Below, piece after piece: positions 47,190 to 56,322 of a DNA stretch of 64,000 nt. Position 1 is the stretch's first letter; every line of letters begins with the position of its first letter. The notes below the pieces were generated by a model. The model made no database searches, had not been told where the DNA came from, and saw only the letters and a program-made list of their open reading frames with translations. The DNA comes from Myxococcales bacterium (GTDB lineage: Bacteria > Myxococcota_A > Polyangia > Polyangiales > Polyangiaceae), in NCBI GenBank assembly GCA_903642325.1, contig CAHJWM010000001.1, forward strand, positions 124,001-188,000, read 5' to 3'. A program made the translations under genes and the position numbers.

Positions 47190-48241
47190 CACATCGGCCG
47201 AAGCTCGAGGCGCACCCGCCCCGCCGCTTTTGGCGGTAAATAACCGTGCTTCAAAAACCAGCGAACCGAGCGCGCCAATGCTTCACGCGCCGGCCGGTGA
47301 CGATATCCGAGCTTCGTCTCGGCCTTCTCGCTGGTGAGCCACGAAAACGAGTCCACGTAATCGCGCGCCATGCGCGACGTGATGCGCGGCTCACCGCCGC
47401 GTACGCGCGCTTTCAGCTCGTAGAGCTTACCCGCCCAGTGCATGATCGTCTTGCTCTTCGGGGCGGTCGGCTCCGAGAGACCGGTGAGGTCGCAAAGCGT
47501 CTCGAATACTTGGCTAAAGGTGAGGTTCTCACCACCCAAGATGTAGCGCTCGCCAATCGCGCCGTGCTCCATCGCCAGCACGTGACCGTTAGCCACGTCT
47601 TCGACGTCGACCACATTGAGGCCTCCGCCGGAGACGGGGAAGTGGCCGGTGGGCGCCTGATTCAAATAATCCAGGAGCAAGCGCCCGTTGGGGGTCGGCT
47701 TCCAATCTCCCGGTCCCGCAATCGACGCAGGCAGCACGCTGACGATCGGTAGCCCCGCGTCGCGAAATTCGTCCGCTACCTGTTCGGCCGCCACCTTTGC
47801 GGCAACGTACGCTTCCGCATCAGGCAAATTGAACGCGTGCTGCTCATCCATGGGATGCCGTTCGCTGGTCGTGCCGAGGACGCCCGCGCTGCTCGTGACC
47901 ACGATCTTCGTGAGCTTTCTCGCGCGCGCCGCGCGCAGGGTCGCGCGCATGCCCTCGATGGCGGGCTTCACGATGCGCTGAGGGTTGGGATCCCACATCT
48001 TGAACAGCCCCGCGACATGATACATCTGCAGGCAACCCGCGAGGGCCGCGAACACGCTTTGCTCGATGCGCACGTCGCCCACCGCCAGCTTGAAGCGATC
48101 GCGCGGCAGGCCCTCGAGCGCGGCCAAGTTGGACCCGGGGCGGACTAGTGCCTTGACGTGCTCACCGCGGGCGATGAGCGTCCGGACCAATTGTGATCCC
48201 AGAAACCCAGTCGCTCCGGTGACCAGCGTAAACGGCGGCAT
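47189..48241 (-). CDS. NAD-dependent epimerase, HpnA-like
   Basis: A 350-residue extended SDR enzyme. It has the GATGFLGS NAD motif at residues 9-16, SSAG for catalysis, and YVAAK as the YxxxK pair. The body (YHVAGLFKMWDPNPQRIV, and SIAGPGDWKPTPNG) is close to the hopanoid-associated sugar epimerase HpnA type, though other NDP-sugar roles are possible. No hopanoid gene lies nearby in the window. ATG 48241 is the natural start; the frame upstream is shadow of the HEAT gene. Confidence 0.88.
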   Translation of the reverse strand: MPPFTLVTGATGFLGSQLVRTLIARGEHVKALVRPGSNLAALEGLPRDRFKLAVGDVRIEQSVFAALAGCLQMYHVAGLFKMWDPNPQRIVKPAIEGMRATLRAARARKLTKIVVTSSAGVLGTTSERHPMDEQHAFNLPDAEAYVAAKVAAEQVADEFRDAGLPIVSVLPASIAGPGDWKPTPNGRLLLDYLNQAPTGHFPVSGGGLNVVDVEDVANGHVLAMEHGAIGERYILGGENLTFSQVFETLCDLTGLSEPTAPKSKTIMHWAGKLYELKARVRGGEPRITSRMARDYVDSFSWLTSEKAETKLGYRHRPAREALARSVRWFLKHGYLPPKAAGRVRLELRPM

Positions 48242-48272
48242 AGCGGCGGTCGTACCACAGCGTGGCGCTGCG

Positions 48273-50765
48273 TCAGCTCGTGGCCGGACGGCTTTTAGCC
48301 GGTTGTCTTGGGGGGATGCTCCTGTCGCATGCGCCCCGGCGCAGTAGAACCGCTTCGGCGGCTTGGCGCGCCTGCGGAGGCGCGCTCTGCCTGCGCAAGG
48401 GCTCGAGACGGGTGCGCAAGTCAGGCGGGCGGAGCTCGCCCAACGCAAGAAGCGCAGCCGCGCCCAGCAGATGCTCGCCCGCATCGGCGCTTGGATCGGC
48501 GAGCTTTTGCGCGTAGCCGGTGAGCGGCTCGAGCGAGCCTGCGTCGCACATCGCCGCCAGCGCCTGAGCCGAGGCGGCCCGCACCATTGGCCATTCGTCG
48601 GCGTCCGCCAAGCGCTCGCGGATCTTCGGCAGCTCGCGACGCGCTCGGTGCGTTCCGAGCGCGAGCACCACGCGCGCGCGCGCATGCGGCGATTCATCGT
48701 GCTCGAGCGCGCGGGCCAGTGCCAGATCGGTGGCGGCGGACGGCGTTGCGGCCGCCAGTGCGTCGGCCGCCGCAACGCGCACGAGGGGCCACGGATCTCG
48801 GGCTAGCCGCTCCGCCAAGGCCGGAGCGGCGTTTGGCAGACCTGCGCTCGCTCGCACCGCCGCCTCGCGCACGCGCACGTCGTCATCGCTTAGCAACCGA
48901 CGCACATCAGGCGCGAAATCAGCGGGATTTTTCAGTACGGCCAAGGCATGAGCGCGCAAACGCGGCTCGGGGTCGGAGGTCAGGGTGTGCTCGAGCACGG
49001 CTCGAAGGGCGGGGTCGAAGGACGCGAGCTCGGCGCTGGGCGCGAGCGCCAAAAAACGCGTGCCAAAGTCCGCTCCAGGGGTCTCCACGCGCATGAGCGC
49101 GGCGCCCGCTTCCGGTTGAAAAGCCACGACGCGCGCGCCGAGCGCTCGCAGGACCTCGAGCAGCAGCCGCGGGCTCGCGCTAGGGTTTGAGAGTAACGCG
49201 AGCAAACGCGGTCTCGCCTCGGGCTGGAAGCTCGCGCGCGCCAACGCCACGCGCAACGCCGCTCGACGCTCGCGCGAATCCGTGTCCAGAAGCAACGCGA
49301 TCACGTCCACGCTCTCGGCCGGATCCGCGAGCATGAGCTCCCCCAGGATGTCGAGCTGCCGTGCGCCCTGCGCCTTTTTAGCGGCGCTGAGCAAATAGGG
49401 TCCGGCCGCATTGCCACAACGCCGGATGTGCTCTCGGGCATGAATACGCTGTGCTTCAGAGGCCCCAGACAGCGCCGAGACGTAAACCGTCAAGCTACTT
49501 TGGCACGGGGCTTGGTCCAGCAGATCGAGCGCGACACGGCGCCCGCCTTCGTCCAAGCCGTCGAAAGCCCGCGCGACCGCGTCGAAGCCAGGCTGGCCCG
49601 AGACTCGCAGGACAGCTTCCGCGGCTTGTGCACGCTCGCCGCCCCCCGCCAAAGCCGCGACCAACGCGGGCACCGGCGCTTCATCGAACTCGCTCTTCGC
49701 TCTCAGCTCGGCGAATGTCACCCGCGCCTGCGGGCGCTCATCGAATGCGCTCTCGCTCACCAATGCCAGACAGTCACCCTGAAGCGGCGGATCGAGCCTC
49801 ACGCCATAGCGGGCGCCGGGATACCTCCAGGCATCCTCGGGCATCGAGACCTCGACCAGCGCATGACTCGTAGCGAGCCAAAACGTCTTTGGCGCGACGC
49901 CGTTCAGCGGTTGGCCCAGGACGGGTCTGATCCACAAATCCAGGCCGGTTAGAGGCAATTCCGGGGGAGCATCCAGCAGCACGAACTCACCACGACCGGC
50001 CCCCCCGCGGTTCTCCGCCCAGGTCGTCTGAGGGTCGCCGTCGGTGAGCGCATCCGGGCTGCCTACGGCGCTGCTTGCCGCAACCGCGCGCAGTAAGCCC
50101 GAGCCGGCGGGCGGGGCGCCCGCCGGCTCGCGCCCGGCGGGAACGTGGCGAGCGCTCGCTCGCTCTTCGGCGCCGAGCCGTTGCAGCTTTGCCGGATGGA
50201 GCTCTAGGTCGGAGCTGGCAAGGACCTTGGGCGCTAGCAACGTCGGTCGTCCGCATAGCGACAGATCCTCTTCGAGCTCGCCGACGACGATGCGCCGCGC
50301 GCCGGTCTCATCGGCTTCCGAAATCTCCACCTGCTGACCGCGGCGCGTGCCTTCTTCCCCCGCGCTCAAGCCCGTAAACCCGGCAAAAATAAGGCGCGGG
50401 GCGCCCCCGCCGAGCGGCGCGACCAGCACCGCCGACCAAGCGCGCGCGCTCTTCGCGTCGGTTACGGACGCGACGATCGCGCGCCGGCCCAATCCGATTC
50501 CCACCACCGCAAATTGCGCGCTCGGAATTGCCGGCCGCAGTACGCTTGGAAACGTCACTTCCACGCCGCGCTCGATGCTGCACTCGGACGTCTCGCAAGT
50601 TGCTGCACGCAACGCGCCCGCTGCGTCGAAACCAACCCCCAGACCACTTTGTCCTGGCCCTGGAGCCGCGAAGGCCACCACCCGAGGCGCCGAACGCGCA
50701 AGCGTTGCCGACAGCATGGCGGAACCGGAAAACGCCGCGCAAAGCAGCAAATTCCTCGGCGTCAT
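48273..50765 (-). CDS. HEAT-repeat protein with discoidin-like domain
   Basis: An 830-residue exported protein. It has a signal peptide (LLLCAAFSGSAMLSATLARSA), a beta-rich N-terminal part, and a discoidin/NADase-type glycan-binding-like segment at about 240-330 (VGSPDALTDGDPQTTWAEN, then LTGLDLWIRP). The C-terminal half is built of HEAT-like repeats (AHALAVLKNPADFAPDVRRLL, VREAAVRASAGLP, VRVAAADALAAATP). It probably acts as a scaffold in the periplasm. Its ATG overlaps the upstream DHH-like stop by 4 bp (ATGA). Confidence 0.8.
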   Translation of the reverse strand: MTPRNLLLCAAFSGSAMLSATLARSAPRVVAFAAPGPGQSGLGVGFDAAGALRAATCETSECSIERGVEVTFPSVLRPAIPSAQFAVVGIGLGRRAIVASVTDAKSARAWSAVLVAPLGGGAPRLIFAGFTGLSAGEEGTRRGQQVEISEADETGARRIVVGELEEDLSLCGRPTLLAPKVLASSDLELHPAKLQRLGAEERASARHVPAGREPAGAPPAGSGLLRAVAASSAVGSPDALTDGDPQTTWAENRGGAGRGEFVLLDAPPELPLTGLDLWIRPVLGQPLNGVAPKTFWLATSHALVEVSMPEDAWRYPGARYGVRLDPPLQGDCLALVSESAFDERPQARVTFAELRAKSEFDEAPVPALVAALAGGGERAQAAEAVLRVSGQPGFDAVARAFDGLDEGGRRVALDLLDQAPCQSSLTVYVSALSGASEAQRIHAREHIRRCGNAAGPYLLSAAKKAQGARQLDILGELMLADPAESVDVIALLLDTDSRERRAALRVALARASFQPEARPRLLALLSNPSASPRLLLEVLRALGARVVAFQPEAGAALMRVETPGADFGTRFLALAPSAELASFDPALRAVLEHTLTSDPEPRLRAHALAVLKNPADFAPDVRRLLSDDDVRVREAAVRASAGLPNAAPALAERLARDPWPLVRVAAADALAAATPSAATDLALARALEHDESPHARARVVLALGTHRARRELPKIRERLADADEWPMVRAASAQALAAMCDAGSLEPLTGYAQKLADPSADAGEHLLGAAALLALGELRPPDLRTRLEPLRRQSAPPQARQAAEAVLLRRGACDRSIPPRQPAKSRPATS

Positions 50766-51658
50766 ACGACGCCCGCCGTCGCTGGGTCCACGCCCAGCGC
50801 GCGCAGCACGTCCAACAAGCGCGCACGCGGGACCGATACGCGGGTCGGCATGCCGCCGCCCAAAGCTAGCAGGCTCACGAAGTTCAACCCGCTGTCGAAG
50901 CGCGCCGCCACGCTCACGTTGTCACGATCCACGATCACGCTCACCCGCTCACGCTCCTGTCCGAGCAGCAGGAGCAGCGTCTTGTCGACGCGATCGAACT
51001 CCGCCGTGAGCTCGAGCAGAGCCACGCCTGGCGGCAGGCGCCGATAGCGGGCGGCGGCGCGCCGCGTTTCTCGCTCGATCGGGATCAGGTCCTCAGCCGC
51101 CCGATCGATCGGATCCCACAGCGAAGCGTCGCTCAGACCGCTCGCCAAGTGGCGCACGATCAAGCCAAATAAGCCCTCGTCGCGCGGCCTGGCGCGGAGC
51201 GCTCGGTCAAAGCGGTTGCCGAGGGCGCTCGGCGTGCCCATGCGGGTATCGATGGCGCGCGCGTCGTCGTCGCAGCCCGGGTAACACTCCACGCCGCGCC
51301 GCATCCATTTGGCCGCGCTGGCCAAGCCATCGAAATCGGTGTGGCAAACGATGGTATCGATCAGCCCCACGCGACTCACGAGCTCTTCCGTGATCATCTC
51401 CGGACACGCGCCATGCTCGGCTTTCGTAGCGAGCACGAAGCGCGGATCCGCGCCGTAACTCGAGTGCAGCTCGTGATCGTGATGGTCGACCCAGGCTCTC
51501 AGCCGCTCCCCCAGCCCATCGATGAATGGCAACGTGATCTTCGGAAACCCACCGCCGCTCGCGCCGCCCGCAAAAGCGATATCCAGCACGGCAACGCGGC
51601 CCCGCACGCTGCTCGCTCGCGGCAATTTGCGCGGGGTCCCAAAGGCTAACGTTTGCAT
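50762..51658 (-). CDS. DHH-like phosphoesterase with rearranged motif order
   Basis: A 298-residue protein, probably cytoplasmic. It has a DHH motif (VDHHDHE, residues 57-63) and a CHTDFDGLASAAK motif (about 105-117) like the HxDxDGxxSA motif of DHH phosphoesterases, but the DHH comes before it rather than after. A start at ATG 51658 is chosen; the frame stays open to 51709. The usual DHH family hydrolyses phosphodiester or pyrophosphate bonds with divalent metals; the substrate here is unknown. It is coupled to the HEAT gene by ATGA. Confidence 0.65.
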   Translation of the reverse strand: MQTLAFGTPRKLPRASSVRGRVAVLDIAFAGGASGGGFPKITLPFIDGLGERLRAWVDHHDHELHSSYGADPRFVLATKAEHGACPEMITEELVSRVGLIDTIVCHTDFDGLASAAKWMRRGVECYPGCDDDARAIDTRMGTPSALGNRFDRALRARPRDEGLFGLIVRHLASGLSDASLWDPIDRAAEDLIPIERETRRAAARYRRLPPGVALLELTAEFDRVDKTLLLLLGQERERVSVIVDRDNVSVAARFDSGLNFVSLLALGGGMPTRVSVPRARLLDVLRALGVDPATAGVV

Positions 51659-51765
51659 ACGGGACACGTGCGGCGGATGAAACAGGACAAATTTGCCTAC
51701 TATCACCAATCGCCGAGGGCGGCACGAGCCCGGCCGCTACCCATCTCGCCGGATGGTGTTAGCTT

Positions 51766-52770
51766 TTGTGTACTTTGGTGGACGTTTCTCTGATTCAAGC
51801 CGCGCTCGCGCATCCGCTCGAGAGGAGCGATTTTTCGGCGCTGGGCGTGAAGTACGAAGGCAAGGTGCGCGACAACTACAGCACCCCGGACGGTCGGCGC
51901 GTGATCGTGGTCACGGACCGCATCAGCGCTTTCGATCACGTGCTCGGCACGCTGCCGTTGAAGGGCCAGGTCTTGAACCACGCCGCGGCCTTCTGGTTCG
52001 CCAAGACGGCGCACGTGGCTCCGAACCATGTGCTGTCGGTGCCCGACCCGAACGTGCTGATCGCCCGCGAATGCACGCCATTGCCGGTAGAAATGGTGGT
52101 GCGCGCTTACCTGACGGGCACGACCTCGACCAGCATTTGGGTGCATTACGAGCGCGGCGCGCGCGAGTTCTGCGGGCACACGTTGCCGGAAGGTTTGAGG
52201 AAGCACGCGCGCTTGCCGGTGCCCCTATTGACGCCCAGCACGAAAGCAGCCCAGGGCGACCACGATATTTCCGCGTCGCGCGCGGAAATCCTGAGGCTAT
52301 CGGGGATGCCCGCTCGCGACTTCGACGTCGCCGCCGAGCTCGCCATGGCCCTGTTTCACGAAGGCCAGCGCGTGTGCGCGGAGCGCGGACTGATCTTGGT
52401 CGACACCAAATACGAGTTCGGCAAAACCCCCGAGGGGCAGATCGTGGTCATCGACGAGATGCACACCCCAGATTCGTCTCGCTTTTGGTACTCAGCCAGC
52501 TATCAGGCACGCTTCGAAGCCGGTCAGGATCCCGAGAGCTTCGACAAAGAATACGTGCGCCGTTTCTTGGTCGATCAAGGCTACCGCGGCGAGGGTGTAA
52601 TTCCGGTGATTCCGGACGGCGTGCGCGTCGAGGCCACGCGCCGCTACATCGAAGCCGTGGACGCGATCACCGGAACGCCATTCGTACCGAACTTGGAGGA
52701 GCCGAGCGCGCGCATGTCGAAGAACCTGGGCGCGGCCGGGCTGTCCGCTATCGGCGCACGTCATGAGTAA
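51766..52770 (+). CDS. purC: SAICAR synthase (PurC)
   Basis: A 334-residue enzyme of purine synthesis joining CAIR and aspartate with ATP. Signatures are YEGKVRDNY, VTDRISAFDHVLG, and VDTKYEFGKTPEGQIVVIDEMHTPDSSRFW. The GTG at 51766 or the GTG at 51778 is the start; the core begins soon after. The longer alternative frames are shadow. It overlaps the thiolase ATG by 8 bp. It diverges from the DHH-like gene by about 107 bp. Confidence 0.95.
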   Translation: MCTLVDVSLIQAALAHPLERSDFSALGVKYEGKVRDNYSTPDGRRVIVVTDRISAFDHVLGTLPLKGQVLNHAAAFWFAKTAHVAPNHVLSVPDPNVLIARECTPLPVEMVVRAYLTGTTSTSIWVHYERGAREFCGHTLPEGLRKHARLPVPLLTPSTKAAQGDHDISASRAEILRLSGMPARDFDVAAELAMALFHEGQRVCAERGLILVDTKYEFGKTPEGQIVVIDEMHTPDSSRFWYSASYQARFEAGQDPESFDKEYVRRFLVDQGYRGEGVIPVIPDGVRVEATRRYIEAVDAITGTPFVPNLEEPSARMSKNLGAAGLSAIGARHE

Positions 52771-53953
52771 CCCGCGGCGCGCGGTATACGTCGCCTCTGC
52801 CGCGCGTACGCCCATCGGATCGTACCTGGGCTCGCTCGCGAACGTATCCGCGCCGCGGCTAGGAGCGGCGGCGATACAGGCTGCCGTCGAACGCTCGGGG
52901 CTCGCTGCCGCCGATGTCGACGAGGTGTTCATGGGTAACGTCCTGTCGGCGGGCATCGGTCAAGCACCGGCGCGACAAGCAGCGATCTACGGGGGGTTAC
53001 CCGATCGCGTGCCCGCCACGACGGTGAGCAAGGTGTGCGGCTCTGGCCTGCAAGCAGTGGTGTTCGGCGCGCGTGCCGTGCTGCTCGGCGACGCGCACGT
53101 GGTCGTCGCTGGCGGGATGGAATCGATGTCCAATGTGCCTTACTACTTGCGGGACGCCCGCACCGGCTACCGCATGGGCGACGGCAAGCTCATAGATGGG
53201 ATGATCTGCGACGGGTTGTGGGACCCGTATCACGACTTTCATATGGGTACCGCAGGTGAGCTCTGCGCACGCGAGTACGGACTCAGCCGGGACGCTCAGG
53301 ACGCCTATGCCGCGGAAAGCTACCGCCGTGCCCGGGCCGCCCTTACAACCGGCGTATTCACGCAGGAGCTCACGCCCGTTAGCGTGGCCCAGCGCAAAGG
53401 CGACGCCCTCTTGGTGAACGAGGACGAAGAGCCCGCTCGCGGTGACCCGAGCAAGTTCCCCAAGCTCAAGCCAGCGTTCGGCGCGGATGGAACGATCACC
53501 GCGGGCAACGCCTCGAGCATCAGCGACGGCGCAGCGGCGCTCGTGCTCGTCAGCGAGGACGCGCTGCAGCAGCACCAGCTTGCACCCCTCGCACGGATCA
53601 TCGGCTACGGAGGCGCGGCCCAAGCGCCAGCGTGGTTTACGACGGCACCCGCAGCGGCCATCGCGGTCACGCTCCAGAAGCTCGGCCTGAGCGCATCCGA
53701 CATCGACCTGTGGGAGATCAACGAGGCATTTTCCTGCGTCCCGATGGCCTGTGGCAAGCTCGCTCACCTCGACCTCGAGCGCGTCAACGTGCACGGAGGA
53801 GCGGTCGCCCTCGGCCACCCCATCGGCGCGTCCGGGGCACGCATCTTGACCACCTTGATTCATGCGCTTCGGCAGCGAAAAGTTCGGCGCGGCCTGGCTA
53901 CGATGTGCATCGGCGGCGGCGAGGCCGTGGCCGTCGTCGTGGAGGCGGTCTGA
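52763..53953 (+). CDS. Acetyl-CoA acetyltransferase (thiolase)
   Basis: A 396-residue thiolase. The active-site cysteine is in SKVCGSGL (Cys92), the His in [11 protein letters not shown] near 352, and the second Cys in CIGGGEAV near 382. It condenses or cleaves acyl-CoA. Linkage with purC by an 8-bp overlap is not functionally meaningful. The substrate range cannot be read. Confidence 0.95.
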   Translation: MSNPRRAVYVASAARTPIGSYLGSLANVSAPRLGAAAIQAAVERSGLAAADVDEVFMGNVLSAGIGQAPARQAAIYGGLPDRVPATTVSKVCGSGLQAVVFGARAVLLGDAHVVVAGGMESMSNVPYYLRDARTGYRMGDGKLIDGMICDGLWDPYHDFHMGTAGELCAREYGLSRDAQDAYAAESYRRARAALTTGVFTQELTPVSVAQRKGDALLVNEDEEPARGDPSKFPKLKPAFGADGTITAGNASSISDGAAALVLVSEDALQQHQLAPLARIIGYGGAAQAPAWFTTAPAAAIAVTLQKLGLSASDIDLWEINEAFSCVPMACGKLAHLDLERVNVHGGAVALGHPIGASGARILTTLIHALRQRKVRRGLATMCIGGGEAVAVVVEAV

Positions 53954-53957
53954 GCCG

Positions 53958-54182
53958 GTGTCAGAGCTCGATCGTTCGGACTTTCAGCGGGCCTTTGTGG
54001 CCATGAGCTACATGCTCGGGCGCCGCGACGTTGAGTTGCTCGCGCCGCTCGCTGCGCCCGGCGAGGACGCGCGGAGCGTGGCTCGGCGCTTGGGGCATCA
54101 GGAGAGGCAGAGGCGGGCTGAGGTGCTAGCGCGCGAGCTATCTCACTTGCTGAACGCGCTGGAAGCGAGGAGCTTGAAATGA
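53958..54182 (+). CDS. Small helical protein preceding a FliH/SctL-like gene
   Basis: A 74-residue protein starting at GTG 53958, 4 bp after the thiolase stop. It is helical, with a basic mid-section (RRLGHQERQRRAEVLAREL) and no known family. Its stop overlaps the next ATG as ATGA, so it is translationally coupled to the FliH/SctL-like protein and may be its partner. Confidence 0.6.
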   Translation: MSELDRSDFQRAFVAMSYMLGRRDVELLAPLAAPGEDARSVARRLGHQERQRRAEVLARELSHLLNALEARSLK

Positions 54183-54841
54183 AGGTCGCCAGGGGCCGGG
54201 TCATGAAAGCCGAGGCGCTGTCGGGAGCGATCACCATTTCACTGCCGGGTACCGAGCAAACCGTGCCGCGCGGCCAGCTGGTGCGCCGAGACGTGCTGGA
54301 GGCCGCCGATCGCGCCGAGCGCCTGATCGCGGCCGCCGAAGAGCGCGCAGCGCGCATCGTTCAGGATGCGGAGCGTGCGGCCGCGGAGCTGCGCTTGTGC
54401 GCCGAGGCGGAAGGGCGCGCCGACGCCGCCGCCCAAATCGCCGCGCGAGCCATTGCGCTTCGCGACCATGAAGCGCGTTCCGAAGAGCGCGAGCTCCACC
54501 AGAGCGTCGAGCTCGCGCGCCTGCTGGCCGAGCGGCTTCTCGGAGAGAGTCTACGCTTGGCGCCCGAGCAGGTGGTCGCGCTGGCTCGCCAAGCGCTCGC
54601 CGAAGCCCGTGGTGCCCGTCGCATCGTCGTCGTCGCTCACCCCGCCGACGCGGCGATTTTGGCTGATTCTTTGCTCACTTTAGGGCTCGATCCGAACACG
54701 GCGCTGGTGCGGCCCGACGCCGCGCGTCGGCGCGGAAACCTGCGCATCGAAACCGAGATCGGCGTGCTAGATGCGGAGCTAGCCCCACAGCTCGAGCGCC
54801 TTTCGCTCAAACTGCGTGAGACCCTGGCCCATGACCGATAG
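54179..54841 (+). CDS. Orphan FliH/SctL-family stator-like protein
   Basis: A 220-residue protein with an Ala/Glu/Arg-rich coiled coil at about 40-110 and a C-terminal domain resembling FliH/YscL/HrpE and V-ATPase E subunits, best seen in GNLRIETEIGVLDAELAPQLERL. In flagella and type III secretion, this protein binds the ATPase. No ATPase, rod or export gene lies nearby, so it is orphan here. Its end overlaps the M50 start by 11 bp. Confidence 0.72.
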   Translation: MKVARGRVMKAEALSGAITISLPGTEQTVPRGQLVRRDVLEAADRAERLIAAAEERAARIVQDAERAAAELRLCAEAEGRADAAAQIAARAIALRDHEARSEERELHQSVELARLLAERLLGESLRLAPEQVVALARQALAEARGARRIVVVAHPADAAILADSLLTLGLDPNTALVRPDAARRRGNLRIETEIGVLDAELAPQLERLSLKLRETLAHDR

Positions 54842-55814
54842 TCAGCGCCTCCACCGCCCGCACGGACGGCCCCTGGAAGACGACGAGCCGGCTAAGTATG
54901 GGCTCAATTTGTTGCTCTTCGTGCTTACGGCAATCAGCGTCTTCTGGACGGGGGCCGCCCTGATGCCCGGCTCCACGCTGGCCGAATCGCTCGACCCGCG
55001 GCGGCTGCTCGAAATATGGCGCGGCTGGCCGTTCGCGGTGCCGCTCTTGTCCATCTTGATTGCGCACGAGTCTGGTCACTACATCGCCGCTCGTCTGCAC
55101 GGGGTACCGGCATCTTTGCCGTATTTCATTCCATTGCCGAAGTTGAGCCCATTCGGCACGATGGGCGCGGTGATCGGCATGAGTGGGCGCATCCGCTCAC
55201 GCATCGCGCTCCTCGACATCGGCGCGGCCGGACCGCTTGCAGGTATGGTGGTCGCGCTCCCGGTGTTGGCCTTTGGATTGTCGCGCTCCAGCGTTGGGCC
55301 GAATCCCGAACATTATATCCAAGAAGGTCAGAGCCTCTTGTACTGGTTCATGAAGCGCGTCTTCGTGGGCCCGATCCCGCCCGGGATGGATGTGCAACTT
55401 CACCCGACGGCGGACGCGGGTTGGGTCGGGCTGCTGGTCACGATGATCAATTTACTGCCCTGGGGACAGCTCGACGGCGGGCACGTTGCTTACGCGTTGC
55501 TTGGCGAGCGCCAACACCGAGTCGCGCGCGCGGTGCGCGGCACCCTGCTCCTGCTGTTCGCGTACAACCTGATCAAGTTTTGCCTACCCGTGCTCCAGCA
55601 CAAGGGCTCGCTCGGGCTCGGCTTCGCCCTCTCCAATTCGTTCTTTTGGCTGATTTGGTACGGCGTGACTGGCGTCGTTGGATATGTGTCCGGCGGCGCC
55701 GATCACCCACCCTTCGAGCCGGGCGAGCTCGGCCGCGGCCGTCGTTGGGTTGCCTGGCTTTGCTTGGTGATGTTCGCGCTGCTGTTCATGCCCACGCCGC
55801 AGGCGCTGTACTAA
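54831..55814 (+). CDS. Site-2-type intramembrane metalloprotease (M50)
   Basis: A 327-residue membrane protein. Zinc motif HESGH is at 79-83 in the first part of the membrane core, and the third ligand lies in LLPWGQLDGGHV, the usual NPxPxLDGG equivalent. About six transmembrane helices are visible. It should cleave membrane-spanning substrates such as anti-sigma factors. ATG 54831 is chosen; five further codons upstream are weaker. No anti-sigma gene is adjacent. Confidence 0.9.
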   Translation: MTDSQRLHRPHGRPLEDDEPAKYGLNLLLFVLTAISVFWTGAALMPGSTLAESLDPRRLLEIWRGWPFAVPLLSILIAHESGHYIAARLHGVPASLPYFIPLPKLSPFGTMGAVIGMSGRIRSRIALLDIGAAGPLAGMVVALPVLAFGLSRSSVGPNPEHYIQEGQSLLYWFMKRVFVGPIPPGMDVQLHPTADAGWVGLLVTMINLLPWGQLDGGHVAYALLGERQHRVARAVRGTLLLLFAYNLIKFCLPVLQHKGSLGLGFALSNSFFWLIWYGVTGVVGYVSGGADHPPFEPGELGRGRRWVAWLCLVMFALLFMPTPQALY

Positions 55815-55821
55815 CGCTGCT

Positions 55822-56322
55822 TCAGGCGCTGACCGCGCCGAATCTCTGCTGCAACGCCGCGCACACTACCGGTGGCGCGTAACGGCTGACGTCCCCGCCA
55901 TAGCTCGCGATCTCGCGCACCAGGGTCGCCGATATGAAGCCGTAGTTGGTCCTGGTCGGCAAAAACACGGTGTCGATTTCCGGTCGTAGATCCGCATTGG
56001 CGTGAGCAATTTGGAGCTCGTACTCGAAGTCGGTTCCTTGTCGCAACCCGCGGACGATCACGCGCGCGCCAATGCTTTTACCGTAATCGACCAGCAGCCC
56101 GCGAAACGATGCCACCTCCACGTTGGCGAACGGCGCGCAGATCGACTGCATCAGCTGCAAGCGCTCTTCCAAGGAAAATAGGGGCACGCGCGTCGGGTGT
56201 ACGCCAATGGCAACCACCACGCGGGGAAAGAGCTTGGATGCGCGATCCACCAAATCCAAATGGCCGAACGTGGGCGGATCGAAGCTGCCCGCGTAAACGG
56301 CAATCTGGGTGGTGGCCGTCAT
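55822..56322 (-). CDS. coaD: Phosphopantetheine adenylyltransferase (CoaD)
   Basis: A 166-residue enzyme of coenzyme A synthesis. The nucleotidyltransferase motif is GSFDPPTFGHLDLV, and the second region VRGLRQGTDFEYELQIAHANADL and TLVREIASYGGDVS matches the family. It should transfer AMP from ATP to 4'-phosphopantetheine. Its ATG overlaps the upstream stop by 4 bp (ATGA). Confidence 0.96.
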   Translation of the reverse strand: MTATTQIAVYAGSFDPPTFGHLDLVDRASKLFPRVVVAIGVHPTRVPLFSLEERLQLMQSICAPFANVEVASFRGLLVDYGKSIGARVIVRGLRQGTDFEYELQIAHANADLRPEIDTVFLPTRTNYGFISATLVREIASYGGDVSRYAPPVVCAALQQRFGAVSA

